A stretch of 49,640 bases of DNA from positions 240,433-290,072 of the forward strand of contig NZ_LUHJ01000013.1 of the NCBI RefSeq assembly GCF_001597745.1, in the 5' to 3' direction. Positions 25,746-35,900 of this stretch are shown piece after piece. How positions within the stretch are numbered: the first letter of the stretch is position 1; each line of letters starts with the position of its first letter. The DNA comes from Anabaena sp. 4-3. Lineage in GTDB: Bacteria > Cyanobacteriota > Cyanobacteriia > Cyanobacteriales > Nostocaceae. The translations under genes and the position numbers were made by a program. The notes beneath the pieces are model-generated. The model saw only the letters and a program-made list of their open reading frames with translations, ran no database searches and was not told where the DNA came from.

Positions 25746-26075
25746 TTACTCTTGTGTTGGTGCTGGCTGAATTTCACAAACCAGTTCGTATATAGTCGTT
25801 TGTGGTGGATGGGCAAATAAGGGCATCATCTGTTTTAAGATATTTTGGTAAGCCTCACTTTGATTGGCTGCCATATCTTCTACACTTTCCCAGAAAATAA
25901 TCGATACGCCTTTATCTGTTCCTGGTTCTTGTAATAGGTATGCTTTCTTAAACCCTGTCTTATAGGTTGAAACAGCTTCTTCATAGAGTTGTTTGGCAAC
26001 TTCAAATTGCCCTGGCTTGAATTCTCCAACCACTACATGAGCAAACTGATGTCTGAGAAAATCTTGAAAGTCCAT
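25746..26075 (-). CDS. ABM-like (antibiotic biosynthesis monooxygenase fold) protein
   Basis: 109 residues. FAHVVVGEFKPGQFEVAKQL, then YLLQEPGTDKGVSIIFWESV and IYELVCEI fit a dimeric alpha/beta barrel of the ABM type. The name is structural: members range from heme-degrading enzymes to uncharacterised small proteins. No heme-binding residue can be assigned. It stands alone between two long spacers. Confidence 0.75.
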   Translation of the reverse strand: MDFQDFLRHQFAHVVVGEFKPGQFEVAKQLYEEAVSTYKTGFKKAYLLQEPGTDKGVSIIFWESVEDMAANQSEAYQNILKQMMPLFAHPPQTTIYELVCEIQPAPTQE

Positions 26076-26964
26076 ATAAAATTTTACTCCGTATTTGCTT
26101 GTTGAGCATCTGTAATGCTAGCGGCAATATTGACAGATAAGTTCGGTGGTAAATACGTTTTCCCAGTTAGACTTCAGGCGTATTTACTGTATCTACCATA
26201 CGACAAGCGGCAATAAATATGACACGTATCTGCGAAAAAATAATCAAAAATTAAGATTTAGTTGATTTAATTTGATATTTGTGTGGAAAAACTGGGAAAT
26301 CAGATGATGAAGCTATTTGTTATCTGATTCATCTTCCTGAAGAAATATAAATTTACAGGCCAAATTATCAACTATTATCAATGCTATCTATAAGTATTTT
26401 TTTTCTTTGGGCAATTGGCAGATAAAATAGTTAATGGTAGAAAATTATCAATTGACAATCAAAATTTTGTCACCATTCTATATTTTCTGGGTTAAGTAAT
26501 AAAAGTTAAATTTTTGTAAAAATCGTCACTTAAGCCTGCAAGAAAAACTCAAAATAATTAAATTTGGGAATGTTGTGACTGCTTGTCTGAGACCATGTTA
26601 GTGTCAGTTAGTTGACAGAATTTTAAAATACATCAATGATTCAGGCGATCGCTAGCTCAAAAAAAATAATCTGATAAATTTCAACTCAAGTAGATCCGTA
26701 AAAGCATCAAATACGATAATCTCTTTAAAGTAGGAGGTTATCTATTTCTAGATTGACAAGAGAATAATTAGCAACAGTGCCTAAATAGTAATAGCATCCC
26801 CGACTGTATCTATGTGGCGCATCAACTAGGCTATCGGCCTAATGATAGCGATATCACAATGTATCTCAAAACTGTTATGAAATGTAATCATCTGACAGCA
26901 AGCTGATTAAAGTACCATTAGCTTACTGCCTGTTTCGCTTACTCGTCATGTTGTCAATAGGATA
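26076..26964. other. AT-rich spacer upstream of the CBS-PAS kinase
   Basis: About 890 bases with no credible gene and one HIP1 octamer near 26646. It should hold promoters for the ABM-like gene and the kinase. No strong terminator or operator was recognised. Confidence 0.45.
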
Positions 26965-29900
26965 ATGAAAATTGACGAATTAACTATGCAATTCAACGAG
27001 CGGCTCATCGACTTACCTCTTCCGCATCATGTAATCAACCGTTGTCCATTGACGATTAGCTCTGATAGCTATGTAGTCGATGCCATCAGCTTAATGAATC
27101 CACAAACAAGTACAAGTTGGCCTTTGACTCACCTCAACTCGCGCCATTGGCATTTACAAAACACCAATTATGTTTTAGTTGTAGACGCAGGACAGTTAGT
27201 AGGCATCTTCACAGCGCAGGATATAGTGAAACTGGCGGCATCAAAAATCAATTTCTGTGAAGTGACAATGACGCAAGTGATGACACAGCCAGTAATCACG
27301 AGGAAACTGTCACAGTGCCATAATTTTTTCAGCATCTTGTCGTTATTTCAGGATTATCAGCTTGAGCATTTGCCAATTTTGGACGATGACGGGGAACTGC
27401 TAGGAGTGATCACCACAACCGGCTTGTTACAAGCATTGAATCAGTCACAGATGGTGAGCATGATTGAAGGCAGAGAACAAGAGCAACAACAACTCAATCA
27501 GCAAAGCTACAAATCGGGACACTGCTCCAGTCAAAAGAATTTTCCACTAGAAGAACAAACGGCAGCATTAGAATTATCCTATCAGCGTTTGCAACAAGAA
27601 ATCAACGAGCGTCAAAGAGCCGAGGAAGCATTACTAGAGAGCGAGACAAAATTTCGCCATTTTGCCGAAAACCACCAAGCAGTAATTTGGATAGAACGCA
27701 ATCACTCTAGAGAATTATTATATGTAAACCCAGCTTACGAAAAAATTTGGGGACGCTCTTGTGAAAGTCTACACAGTCATCCTGAGTCTTGGTTGGAAGC
27801 TGTACACCCAGAGGATCGCGATCGCCTTCTGGCAGTGATCGCAACTCACGCCCAAGCTACCAATATAGAATACCGCATTTTCCGCCCTGATGGCTCAATG
27901 CGTTGGATTTGGGAGCGCAATTTTCCCATCCGTAACGAGTCAGGCACGATTTACTGTTATGCGGGCATGGCTGAAGATATCACAGGGCGCAAGCAAGCAG
28001 AAGAAGCCCTACGCCAAAGCGAGGAAAGATTGAGTTTAGCTCTGAAATCCGCCTGTATGGGTCTATTTGACTGGAATCTCTTGACTAATGATGCTATTTG
28101 GTCTGCCAATATGGGGCCACTCTATGGTTTACCGGCAGCAACTCTGTGTCCGAGTCAGGAAGACTTTATTAATCTATTACATCCTGAAGACAGACAATCT
28201 TTCATTCGGGCTGTGCAGCAGAGTATTGAGCAACAGCAAGAATTTGCGCTTGAATATCGCGTTGTTTGTCCTGATGGTAGCATCCACTGGTTAAGCAGCA
28301 AAGCTGTAACTTACTGTGACCAACTCGGTAAGCCGATGAGAATGGTAGGGACAACTAGAGATATCAGCGAACGCAAACAAGCAGAAATTGCCTTACAAGA
28401 AAGTGAAGAACGTTATCGTTCTGTAGTTACAGCCATGCAAGAGGGCGTAGTGCTACATGATCATCATGGGAGAATCATCGCTTGTAATGCCAGTGCGGAG
28501 AGGATTTTGGGATTATCTCAAGATCAGATATTAGGGCGTGCGTGTTGTGATGCTGCTTGGCATACCACTTATGAAGACGGTTCTGCCTTTCCTGGTGAAC
28601 AGCATCCCGCAATGGTGACATTACGTACAGGCAAACCCTGCACAAATGTAGTGATGGGAGTCTGCAAACCCAACGGGCAACTTAGCTGGATTTCAATTAA
28701 TTCTCAGCCGCTATTGCGGGAACAGGAAACCAGTCCTTATGCAGTGGTGGCTTCCTTTTCTGATATTACCGAGCGTAAACAAGCTGAACAAAAAATCCAC
28801 GAACAAGCTGCCCTACTCGACATTGCTACCGATGGGATTTTTGTCAAAGACTTACAACATCAGATTTCATTCTGGAATCAAGGAGCCGAGCGTCTCTATG
28901 GTTGGTTAGCCGAGGAGGTGATAGGCAAAAAATCCCAGGATTTATTATCTTCAGAACCAATGTCTCCCATCCATCAAGAAGCGATGAAGATTGTCATTGC
29001 GACTGGGGTGTGGCATGGTGAATTGCAGAAAGTGACTAAATCCGGCAAAGATATGATTGTGGAAAGCCGTTGGACATTGATGCGCGACGCAGCCGGCAAA
29101 CCTAAATCAATTTTGATTGTAGATACCGACATCACCCAAAAAAAACAACTCGAAGAGCAGTTTTTCCGGGCGCAACGGTTAGAAAGTTTAGGCACACTAG
29201 CTGGTGGAATTGCCCATGATTTAAATAATATTTTGACTCCGATTGTGGCATCGGCTCAACTACTCAAAACTAGAATTCAGAAAAATCCAGAGCGATCGCA
29301 ACAACTGATCGAGATTGTGGAAAACAACGCCAAACGCGGAGCCGCCTTAGTCAAGCAAGTGTTATCCTTTGCGCGGGGATTCAAAGGAGAACGCACCATC
29401 GTACAACTCAAACACCTGATTGCTGACATTATCTTAATTGGTAAACAGACTTTCCCTAAATCTATTGAATTTACCACTAATTTATCATCAGACCTCTGGG
29501 CTGTTTCTGGAGATATCACCCAATTACATCAAGTTTTAATGAACTTGGTAGTTAATGCCCGTGATGCCATGCCACAGGGCGGTAGAATTACCATCACGGC
29601 GGAAAATGTGTTTATTGATGAGGCTTATGCCAGCATGAATCTGAATGCCAAAGTCGGGCATTACATTTTAGTAAAAGTTATAGATACAGGTGTGGGGATG
29701 CCGCCCCAAGTATTAGATCGAATTTTTGAACCATTCTTTACGACTAAAGAAGTAGGTACTGGTACTGGATTAGGTTTGGCGACTGTATTAGGGATTACCA
29801 AAAGCCACGGCGGTTTTATGACTGTATTGAGCAAAGTGAGTCAAGGTAGTCAATTTCAGCTGTTCTTGCCAGCAGTACAAGCAATGCCAGATTTAACCAC

Positions 29901-30300
29901 AGACGAGTTAGAAATACCGCAAGGCAACAGAGAATTGATTTTAGTTGTGGATGATGAACCCCAAATCTGTGAAATTGTTCAGATGATCCTAGAGAGTCAC
30001 AACTATAGAATTATCACAGCTTGTAATGGCATTGAGGCGATCGCACTTTATGCCCAACACAAGCATCAAATTAGTGTCGTCCTCATGGATTTAATGATGC
30101 CAGAAATGGATGGAACTACTGCCATTCGCACTATGCAAAGAATGAACTGTAACGTGCAGATTATTGCTTCTAGCGGCATCAGTTCCACGGAAGGCTTAAC
30201 AAAAGCATCTGAGATGGGTGTGCAGCAAGTTCTGCCCAAACCTTTCACGGCTAAAGAGTTGTTATATACCTTGCACAATACACTCGGAGGCAGGAAGTAG
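26965..30300 (+). CDS. CBS-PAS4 hybrid sensor histidine kinase
   Basis: 1111 residues. Order: a CBS pair (about 20-165), a coiled coil (180-225), four PAS/PAC modules (about 226-350, 350-475, 475-610, 610-735), HisKA with phospho-acceptor H751 in GGIAHDLNNIL, HATPase (NLVVNARDAMPQGG, DTGVGMPP, GTGTGLGLATVLG) and a C-terminal receiver with D1042 (VLMDLMMPEMDG) and Lys in LPKPF. The CBS domains may sense adenine nucleotides and the PAS domains may sense redox, light or ligands. No transmembrane segment is visible, so it is cytoplasmic. No response regulator gene is next to it; the AbrB-type gene follows 93 bases downstream. Confidence 0.94.
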   Translation: MKIDELTMQFNERLIDLPLPHHVINRCPLTISSDSYVVDAISLMNPQTSTSWPLTHLNSRHWHLQNTNYVLVVDAGQLVGIFTAQDIVKLAASKINFCEVTMTQVMTQPVITRKLSQCHNFFSILSLFQDYQLEHLPILDDDGELLGVITTTGLLQALNQSQMVSMIEGREQEQQQLNQQSYKSGHCSSQKNFPLEEQTAALELSYQRLQQEINERQRAEEALLESETKFRHFAENHQAVIWIERNHSRELLYVNPAYEKIWGRSCESLHSHPESWLEAVHPEDRDRLLAVIATHAQATNIEYRIFRPDGSMRWIWERNFPIRNESGTIYCYAGMAEDITGRKQAEEALRQSEERLSLALKSACMGLFDWNLLTNDAIWSANMGPLYGLPAATLCPSQEDFINLLHPEDRQSFIRAVQQSIEQQQEFALEYRVVCPDGSIHWLSSKAVTYCDQLGKPMRMVGTTRDISERKQAEIALQESEERYRSVVTAMQEGVVLHDHHGRIIACNASAERILGLSQDQILGRACCDAAWHTTYEDGSAFPGEQHPAMVTLRTGKPCTNVVMGVCKPNGQLSWISINSQPLLREQETSPYAVVASFSDITERKQAEQKIHEQAALLDIATDGIFVKDLQHQISFWNQGAERLYGWLAEEVIGKKSQDLLSSEPMSPIHQEAMKIVIATGVWHGELQKVTKSGKDMIVESRWTLMRDAAGKPKSILIVDTDITQKKQLEEQFFRAQRLESLGTLAGGIAHDLNNILTPIVASAQLLKTRIQKNPERSQQLIEIVENNAKRGAALVKQVLSFARGFKGERTIVQLKHLIADIILIGKQTFPKSIEFTTNLSSDLWAVSGDITQLHQVLMNLVVNARDAMPQGGRITITAENVFIDEAYASMNLNAKVGHYILVKVIDTGVGMPPQVLDRIFEPFFTTKEVGTGTGLGLATVLGITKSHGGFMTVLSKVSQGSQFQLFLPAVQAMPDLTTDELEIPQGNRELILVVDDEPQICEIVQMILESHNYRIITACNGIEAIALYAQHKHQISVVLMDLMMPEMDGTTAIRTMQRMNCNVQIIASSGISSTEGLTKASEMGVQQVLPKPFTAKELLYTLHNTLGGRK

Positions 30301-30393
30301 GAAACAGGGCATTAGGCATCGATGCACTGAGGCTGCTGCCCGAATTAGCTAAAATACTAGCAATATCAATATTTTTTCTGCTTGGTAACAGAG

Positions 30394-30624
30394 ATGGAAA
30401 TTACTAAATTGTCTGATGAAGGACGAGTCATGATTCCTGAAGAATTACGCAAATCTCACGGTTGGGAAGTTGGCCAGGAACTAATAGTAATTGCAATTGG
30501 TGATGGGATTCTTTTAAAACCCAGAAAAACTTTTCCTGAAACCACTTTGGATGATGTTGCAGGTTGTTTGCAGTATCAAGGCAGTCCCAAGACTCTTGAA
30601 GATATGAATAATGCTATTTTTTAA
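30394..30624 (+). CDS. AbrB/MazE-type antitoxin without an adjacent toxin
   Basis: 76 residues from ATG 30394 (a TTG at 30382 would add four). Residues 1-45 are a SpoVT-AbrB swapped-hairpin DNA-binding domain: ITKLSDEGRVMIPEELRKSH, GWEVGQELIVIAIGDGILLK. The C-terminal part (TTLDDVAGCLQYQGSPKTLE) is the toxin-binding type found in VapB/MazE antitoxins. Normally a PIN or MazF toxin gene follows within a few bases; here the stop overlaps the end of the convergent pfkA by 4 bases. It may be an orphan antitoxin or a stand-alone regulator. Confidence 0.8.
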   Translation: MEITKLSDEGRVMIPEELRKSHGWEVGQELIVIAIGDGILLKPRKTFPETTLDDVAGCLQYQGSPKTLEDMNNAIF

Positions 30625-31721
30625 CTTTTCTCGCCTACATAAATCCCCAAAGAACGCGCACTCTGTACTAAATAGCCATGCGGATCTACGTGTAAGGGAC
30701 TTTGGGCTACAGCTTCTTGAATGGGAACAGAGACAACTTGGCCATTTTGCCAAGCTAGCATTTGACCATACTTATCTTGAGCGATTAAATCAACGGCTGC
30801 TTTCCCAAAAACTGTGGCTGTCAAACGGTCTAATGCTGATGGTATCCCACCACGCTGAATATGTCCTAAAACAGAAACTCTGGTATCAATCATATCACGA
30901 CTGCAAAAAGCAATTTGTTCGGCGATATATTGACCTTTGCCGCATTTGGGGGTGGGGAGAGAAGCGGTAGCACTATCTGTTTTGATTTCCTTGTTGCCTA
31001 AATTGCACATATCGTCTACGCACAATTTTGCACCTTCGGCAACTACAATTATCCCAAATTTGCGCCGCCAGCGATCGCGCAATTCTGCTAGATGTTGACA
31101 TAATCCCTTGATTGTGTATTCTAGTTCTGGGATTAAAATTACATCTGCACCCCCAGCGATTCCGGCGTGGAGTGCTAAATGCCCGGCGGAGCGTCCCATG
31201 ACTTCCACAACCATGACGCGATCGTGACTAGCGGCGGTAAAGGTGAGACGATTTAAAGCATCAACAATCGTATTCACAGCTGTATCAAAGCCAATGGCTC
31301 GTTCCGTCAGGGCGACATCATTATCTATAGTTTTGGGAATAGCAACTAAATTCCAATTACCTTTTTGCGCCAGTTGATTGATAATGCCTAAACTCCCATC
31401 ACCACCAATGGCAATCAACCCATCCAAACCTAACGCCTCATAACTGGCGAGCATTTCATCTACACGACTTAAGGTATCGCCCTTATTAATCGTGCCGAGA
31501 ATTGTGCCGCCCATATTCAGCAGGGGATCGATACCGCGCAAATCCCAACCGTGACAATTGAGAGCGATCGTTTGACGCTCCAATAAACCTTGAGTAGCGT
31601 AGGGAATACCTAATACTTCCCAATCATAAGTAAGTGTAGCATGGCTGACAACGGCTCGAATCACACAATTGAGTCCCGGACAGTCGCCGCCACTGGTAAG
31701 AATGCCAATTCGTTTACGCAT
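30621..31721 (-). CDS. pfkA: 6-phosphofructokinase
   Basis: 366 residues from ATG 31721 (MRKRIGILTSGGDCPGLNCV). The longer open frame upstream runs through a GGGGAGGCA repeat and is not coding. Key motifs: GGDGS at 106-110, PKTIDND at 129-135, MGRSAGHLALHAGIAGGAD. It makes fructose-1,6-bisphosphate. The Gly in GGDGS points to ATP use, while the Lys in PKTIDND is more common in pyrophosphate enzymes, so this is the mixed G/K class. It is the last gene of the nifJ-DHOD-like-pfkA minus-strand series. Confidence 0.93.
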   Translation of the reverse strand: MRKRIGILTSGGDCPGLNCVIRAVVSHATLTYDWEVLGIPYATQGLLERQTIALNCHGWDLRGIDPLLNMGGTILGTINKGDTLSRVDEMLASYEALGLDGLIAIGGDGSLGIINQLAQKGNWNLVAIPKTIDNDVALTERAIGFDTAVNTIVDALNRLTFTAASHDRVMVVEVMGRSAGHLALHAGIAGGADVILIPELEYTIKGLCQHLAELRDRWRRKFGIIVVAEGAKLCVDDMCNLGNKEIKTDSATASLPTPKCGKGQYIAEQIAFCSRDMIDTRVSVLGHIQRGGIPSALDRLTATVFGKAAVDLIAQDKYGQMLAWQNGQVVSVPIQEAVAQSPLHVDPHGYLVQSARSLGIYVGEKS

Positions 31722-31742
31722 AAAAATTAGGGAGTAGGGAGT

Positions 31743-31795
31743 GGGGAGGCAGGGGAGGCAGGGGAGGCAGGGGAGGCAGGGGAGGCGGAGGGGAA
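31743..31795. repeat. GGGGAGGCA nine-base tandem repeat
   Basis: About five copies of GGGGAGGCA between the DHOD-like gene and pfkA. Read in the pfkA direction it would give LPCLPCLP, which is the source of the false N-terminal extension of that frame. Confidence 0.9.
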
Positions 31796-31831
31796 AAATC
31801 CAGTCCCTTCCAATCCCCAGTCCCCAATCCC

Positions 31832-32863
31832 TCATCCGTGATAATGAGAAGGTTCGTAAACTCGCCCCCATTCTGGTTTATATGTTTGCAATGCTCGCAT
31901 ATATTGAGCGCGTTCAAAGGCTGTGGGGTTAGGACAGTTTTTCTGGCTCATGCTGCCTTGCATCTGTTGTACAGATTCATATTCGTGTTTTTCCATCCAT
32001 TGAAGCATTTCTTTTTCTATACATCGCAGATGATTGATTCCATGTCGTAATAACACAGAACACAGCATGGTGATATTTGCGCCAGCCATCAGCATCTTTA
32101 ACACATCATGGGCGTTGTGAATGCCACTGGTAGCGGCTAAGTTAGCATTGATCTGACCGTATAAAATCGCAATCCAGCGTAACGGTAAACGCATGGCTTG
32201 GGGTGTACTTAACAATACATGGGGTTCTACTTCTAGGTGTTCTAAGTTAATATCTGGCTGGTAAAAGCGGTTAAATAGCACTAAGGCATCAGCACCAGCA
32301 TGATCTAAACGCTGCGCCATGTTGGCCATGTTGGTAAAATAAGGACTGAGCTTGATTGATACAGGAATAGAAACCGAGGCTTTCACTGTCCTCACCATAT
32401 TGATATAGCTCTGCTCTATCTGCTCACCTGTGATGTCTGGGTTGGTTTGCACAGAGTAAATATTTAATTCTAAGGCAGCTGCTCCAGCTTGTTCGGTCAT
32501 TCTGGCGTAGTCAGTCCAGCCATCTAGTGACACACCGTTAAGACTGGCAATAATGGGAATTTTAACCTTTTGTTTGGCTTTGTAAATCAAATCTAGATAT
32601 TCGTCGGGGCCAAGGCGGAAATTTTCCGGTTCGGGGAAGTAGCTCAAAGACTCAGGAAAGCTTTCGGTTCCATAGGTAAGATGATGATGCAGTTCGTAAC
32701 TTTCCATGCTCAACTGTTCTTCAAACAGGGAAGGCAGGACAATCGCACCCGCACCGGCATCTTCCATCCACACAATGTTATCAATGTCTCCCGTCAGGGG
32801 CGATGCTGAAGGCACCAGTGGCGATCGCAATTTCATCCCCATATAATTTGTGCTTAAATCCAT
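31832..32863 (-). CDS. Dihydroorotate dehydrogenase-like flavoprotein downstream of nifJ
   Basis: 343 residues from ATG 32863 (MDLSTNYMGMKLRSPLVPSA); an in-frame start 28 codons earlier has no support. It is a TIM barrel with PLVPSASPLTGDIDNI, IIASLNGVSLDGW, VSIKLSPYFTN and ALVLFNRFYQPDINLE, as in DHOD-type FMN oxidoreductases. The true substrate is unclear: it lies 94 bases after nifJ on the same strand, and such genes are known beside cyanobacterial nifJ. A role in electron transfer with pyruvate:ferredoxin oxidoreductase is inferred, pyrimidine synthesis less so. Confidence 0.87.
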   Translation of the reverse strand: MDLSTNYMGMKLRSPLVPSASPLTGDIDNIVWMEDAGAGAIVLPSLFEEQLSMESYELHHHLTYGTESFPESLSYFPEPENFRLGPDEYLDLIYKAKQKVKIPIIASLNGVSLDGWTDYARMTEQAGAAALELNIYSVQTNPDITGEQIEQSYINMVRTVKASVSIPVSIKLSPYFTNMANMAQRLDHAGADALVLFNRFYQPDINLEHLEVEPHVLLSTPQAMRLPLRWIAILYGQINANLAATSGIHNAHDVLKMLMAGANITMLCSVLLRHGINHLRCIEKEMLQWMEKHEYESVQQMQGSMSQKNCPNPTAFERAQYMRALQTYKPEWGRVYEPSHYHG

Positions 32864-32957
32864 ATTGCTATAATCCTTTGTATCTAAATAGACATACATA
32901 TTAGGCAGTTTAGGAGTGTAGGATTGAGGTCTTGACAACCCGGACACTCCTGAATCC

Positions 32958-35900
32958 TCATACCCCTAAACCTGGAGAATGCGAGATATCTTTCCCGTTC
33001 TTCTCTGATTTATTGCTAGTACCATTTGCTACTTGTCGCGCCGCTAAATATTGGTACATTTGCCAGCGCAAATGCACATCATTTTGCGCTTCTTGCAGCA
33101 ATTCTTGAGCAACTTCTGGGTTAATTTTTGTTAACATCTTGAAGCGGTTTTCTCGATACATTGACTCTTCTACAGGTAATCTGGGTGTACGTGAGTCAAG
33201 TTGTAGGGGATTTTTACCTTGCTTCACTAGGTCGGGATGATAGCGATACAATAACCATCTACCAGAATCAACGGCGGCTTTTTGATTCTGCATGGCTGTA
33301 CTGATGTTGATGCCGTGGGCTATACAATGGCTGTAAGCAATAATAATGGAAGGGCCATCATAAGCTTCAGCTTCTAAAAAGGCTTTGAGGGTATGTTCAT
33401 CTTTTGCACCCATCGCCACACTCGCCACGTAAACATTACCGTAAGTCATGGCGATTAAACCCAAGTCTTTTTTCGTCGCCGGTTTACCGCCAGCCGCGAA
33501 TTTAGCTACCGCCCCCTTGGGTGTAGATTTGGACATTTGTCCGCCTGTGTTAGAATACACTTCTGTGTCTAACACGAGAATATTCACGTTGCGACCACTG
33601 GCTATGACATGATCTAATCCGCCAAAACCGATATCATAAGCCCAACCGTCACCGCCGATAATCCAGACGCTCTTTTTCACGAGATAATCAGCCAGACTTA
33701 AGAGTTGTTGGGCTTTGGGGTGTTCGTTGGCGATGGCTGCTAACCGTTGTTTGAGTAGCTGCACGCGATCGCGCTGTTCCCAAATCTCCGCCTCTCCTGT
33801 TTGCTGATTATTCAGGATATCTGCAACTAATTCTGTACCTACCTGATTCGCCAACTTTTGTAATAATTGAACAGCGAACTCGGTTTGTTTATCAATAGAA
33901 ATACGGAAGCCCAAACCAAACTCGGCGTTATCTTCAAACAAGCTATTAGACCAAGCAGGGCCGCGTCCTTCGGCGTTGTGTGTCCAGGGGGTGGTGGGTA
34001 AATTGCCGCCGTAGATGGAAGAACAACCTGTGGCATTGGCAACAATCATGCGATCGCCAAACAATTGTGTGGCTAACTTAATATAGGGTGTCTCACCACA
34101 ACCCGCACAAGCCCCAGAGAATTCAAACAACGGTTCTTGCATCTGCTGCTGATTAATATGATTCAGCTTCAAGTCGCGTCTGTCAGGGTTAGGCATACTC
34201 AAGAAGAAATCCCAATTTTCCCTCTCGGCTTCCCTTAACGGCAATTGGGCTGCCATATTAATCGCCTTATTGCGTGGTTGAGCCTTATTCTTCGCCGGAC
34301 AGACATCAACGCAGATACCGCAACCAGTACAGTCTTCGGCTGCTACTTGGATAGTGAATTTCAAATCATGCCAATCATGATCTTTAGCATTCGCACTCTT
34401 AAAAGTCGGTGGTGCATTTTCTAATAATTCTGGTTCGTAAACCTTACTGCGAATCACACTGTGCGGACACACCATCACACACTTACCGCATTGAATGCAG
34501 ACATCAGGATCCCAAACCGGAATTTCTTGGGCAATATTGCGTTTTTCCCATTTCGCCGTACCTGTGGGATATGTGCCATCAACGGGTAAAGCACTCACAG
34601 GTAACTCATCCCCCGCACGGGCGATAATTTTACCCAGAACATCGCGGACGAATGGAGGGGCAGTTTCGGGAATTGGGGATTGGGGACTCTTGGCTCTTGA
34701 CTGGGAATATTCGGCTGTGATTTCTAGTTGGTATAAGTTTTCCAAGGTGGTATCAACCGCTTGGATATTCATTTGGACGATTTGTTCGCCTTTTTTGCCG
34801 TAGGTTTTGCGGATAGATTTCTTAATTTCTGCAATCGCTTCTTCCCTGGGCAGTACACCAGACAAAGCAAAGAAACAGACTTGCATGACTGTGTTAATTC
34901 TGTTTGCCATCCCCGCTTCACGGGCTACTTTGTAGGCGTTAATGGCATAAACTTTTAGCTGTTTCTCCTGAATTTGGGCTTTGATGGCATCCGGTAGTTG
35001 TTGCCAGACTTGTTCTCTGTCGTAGGGAGCATTGATTAAGAATGTCCCTCCTGGTACAATGTCTTTCAAGATGGGGAACTTTTCTAAAAATTCCCACTGA
35101 TGGCAAGCGACAAAGTTGGCTTTGGTGATTAAGTATGTAGAACGGATGGGTTGAGAACCAAAGCGCAGATGTGAAACAGTTACAGAACCAGATTTTTTCG
35201 AGTCGTAAACAAAGTAGCCTTGGGCGTAATTGTTGGTTTCTTCGCCAATAATTTTAATTGAATTTTTATTCGCGCCGACTGTCCCATCAGAACCTAAGCC
35301 GTAAAATATAGCTCTGACTATATTATCCGGTTCGATGCTGAAATTAGGGTCATAATCTAAGCTGGTGTGGGTGACATCATCATTGATGCCGATGGTGAAA
35401 TGATTTTTGGGTGTCGTTTGGGCTAAGTTATCAAAAATGCCCTTCACCATTGCCGGTGTAAATTCTTTCGATGACAAACCATAACGCCCACCAACTACTT
35501 TGGGTAAGGTGTCACCCATTTCCTCATGTAAGGCTGTCACCACATCCAAATACAACGGTTCACCCGATGCGCCTGGTTCTTTAGTCCGATCTAAAACGGC
35601 GATGCTGCGAGTCGTGGGGGGTAAGGCGGCGAGAAATCTTTGGTTATCAAAGGGGCGATATAAACGCACTTTCACTACACCCACTTTTGCGCCTTGGGCG
35701 TTGAGATAGTCTACTGTTTCATGGACTGTCTCGCAACCAGAACTCATGAGGACAATCACCTTTTCGGCGGCGGGGTGTCCGTGATATTCAAATAATTGAT
35801 ATTGTCTGCCTGTGAGTTGGGCGAATTCGTCCATCACTTTTTGGGTGATGTCTGGACAAGCTAGATAATAAGGGTTGACGGTTTCTCTGGCTTGGAAATA

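Noticed and set aside
31722-31871. N-terminal extension of pfkA (LPCLPCLP)
   Set aside because: It is encoded by a GGGGAGGCA tandem repeat and precedes the true MRKRIGILTSGG start.
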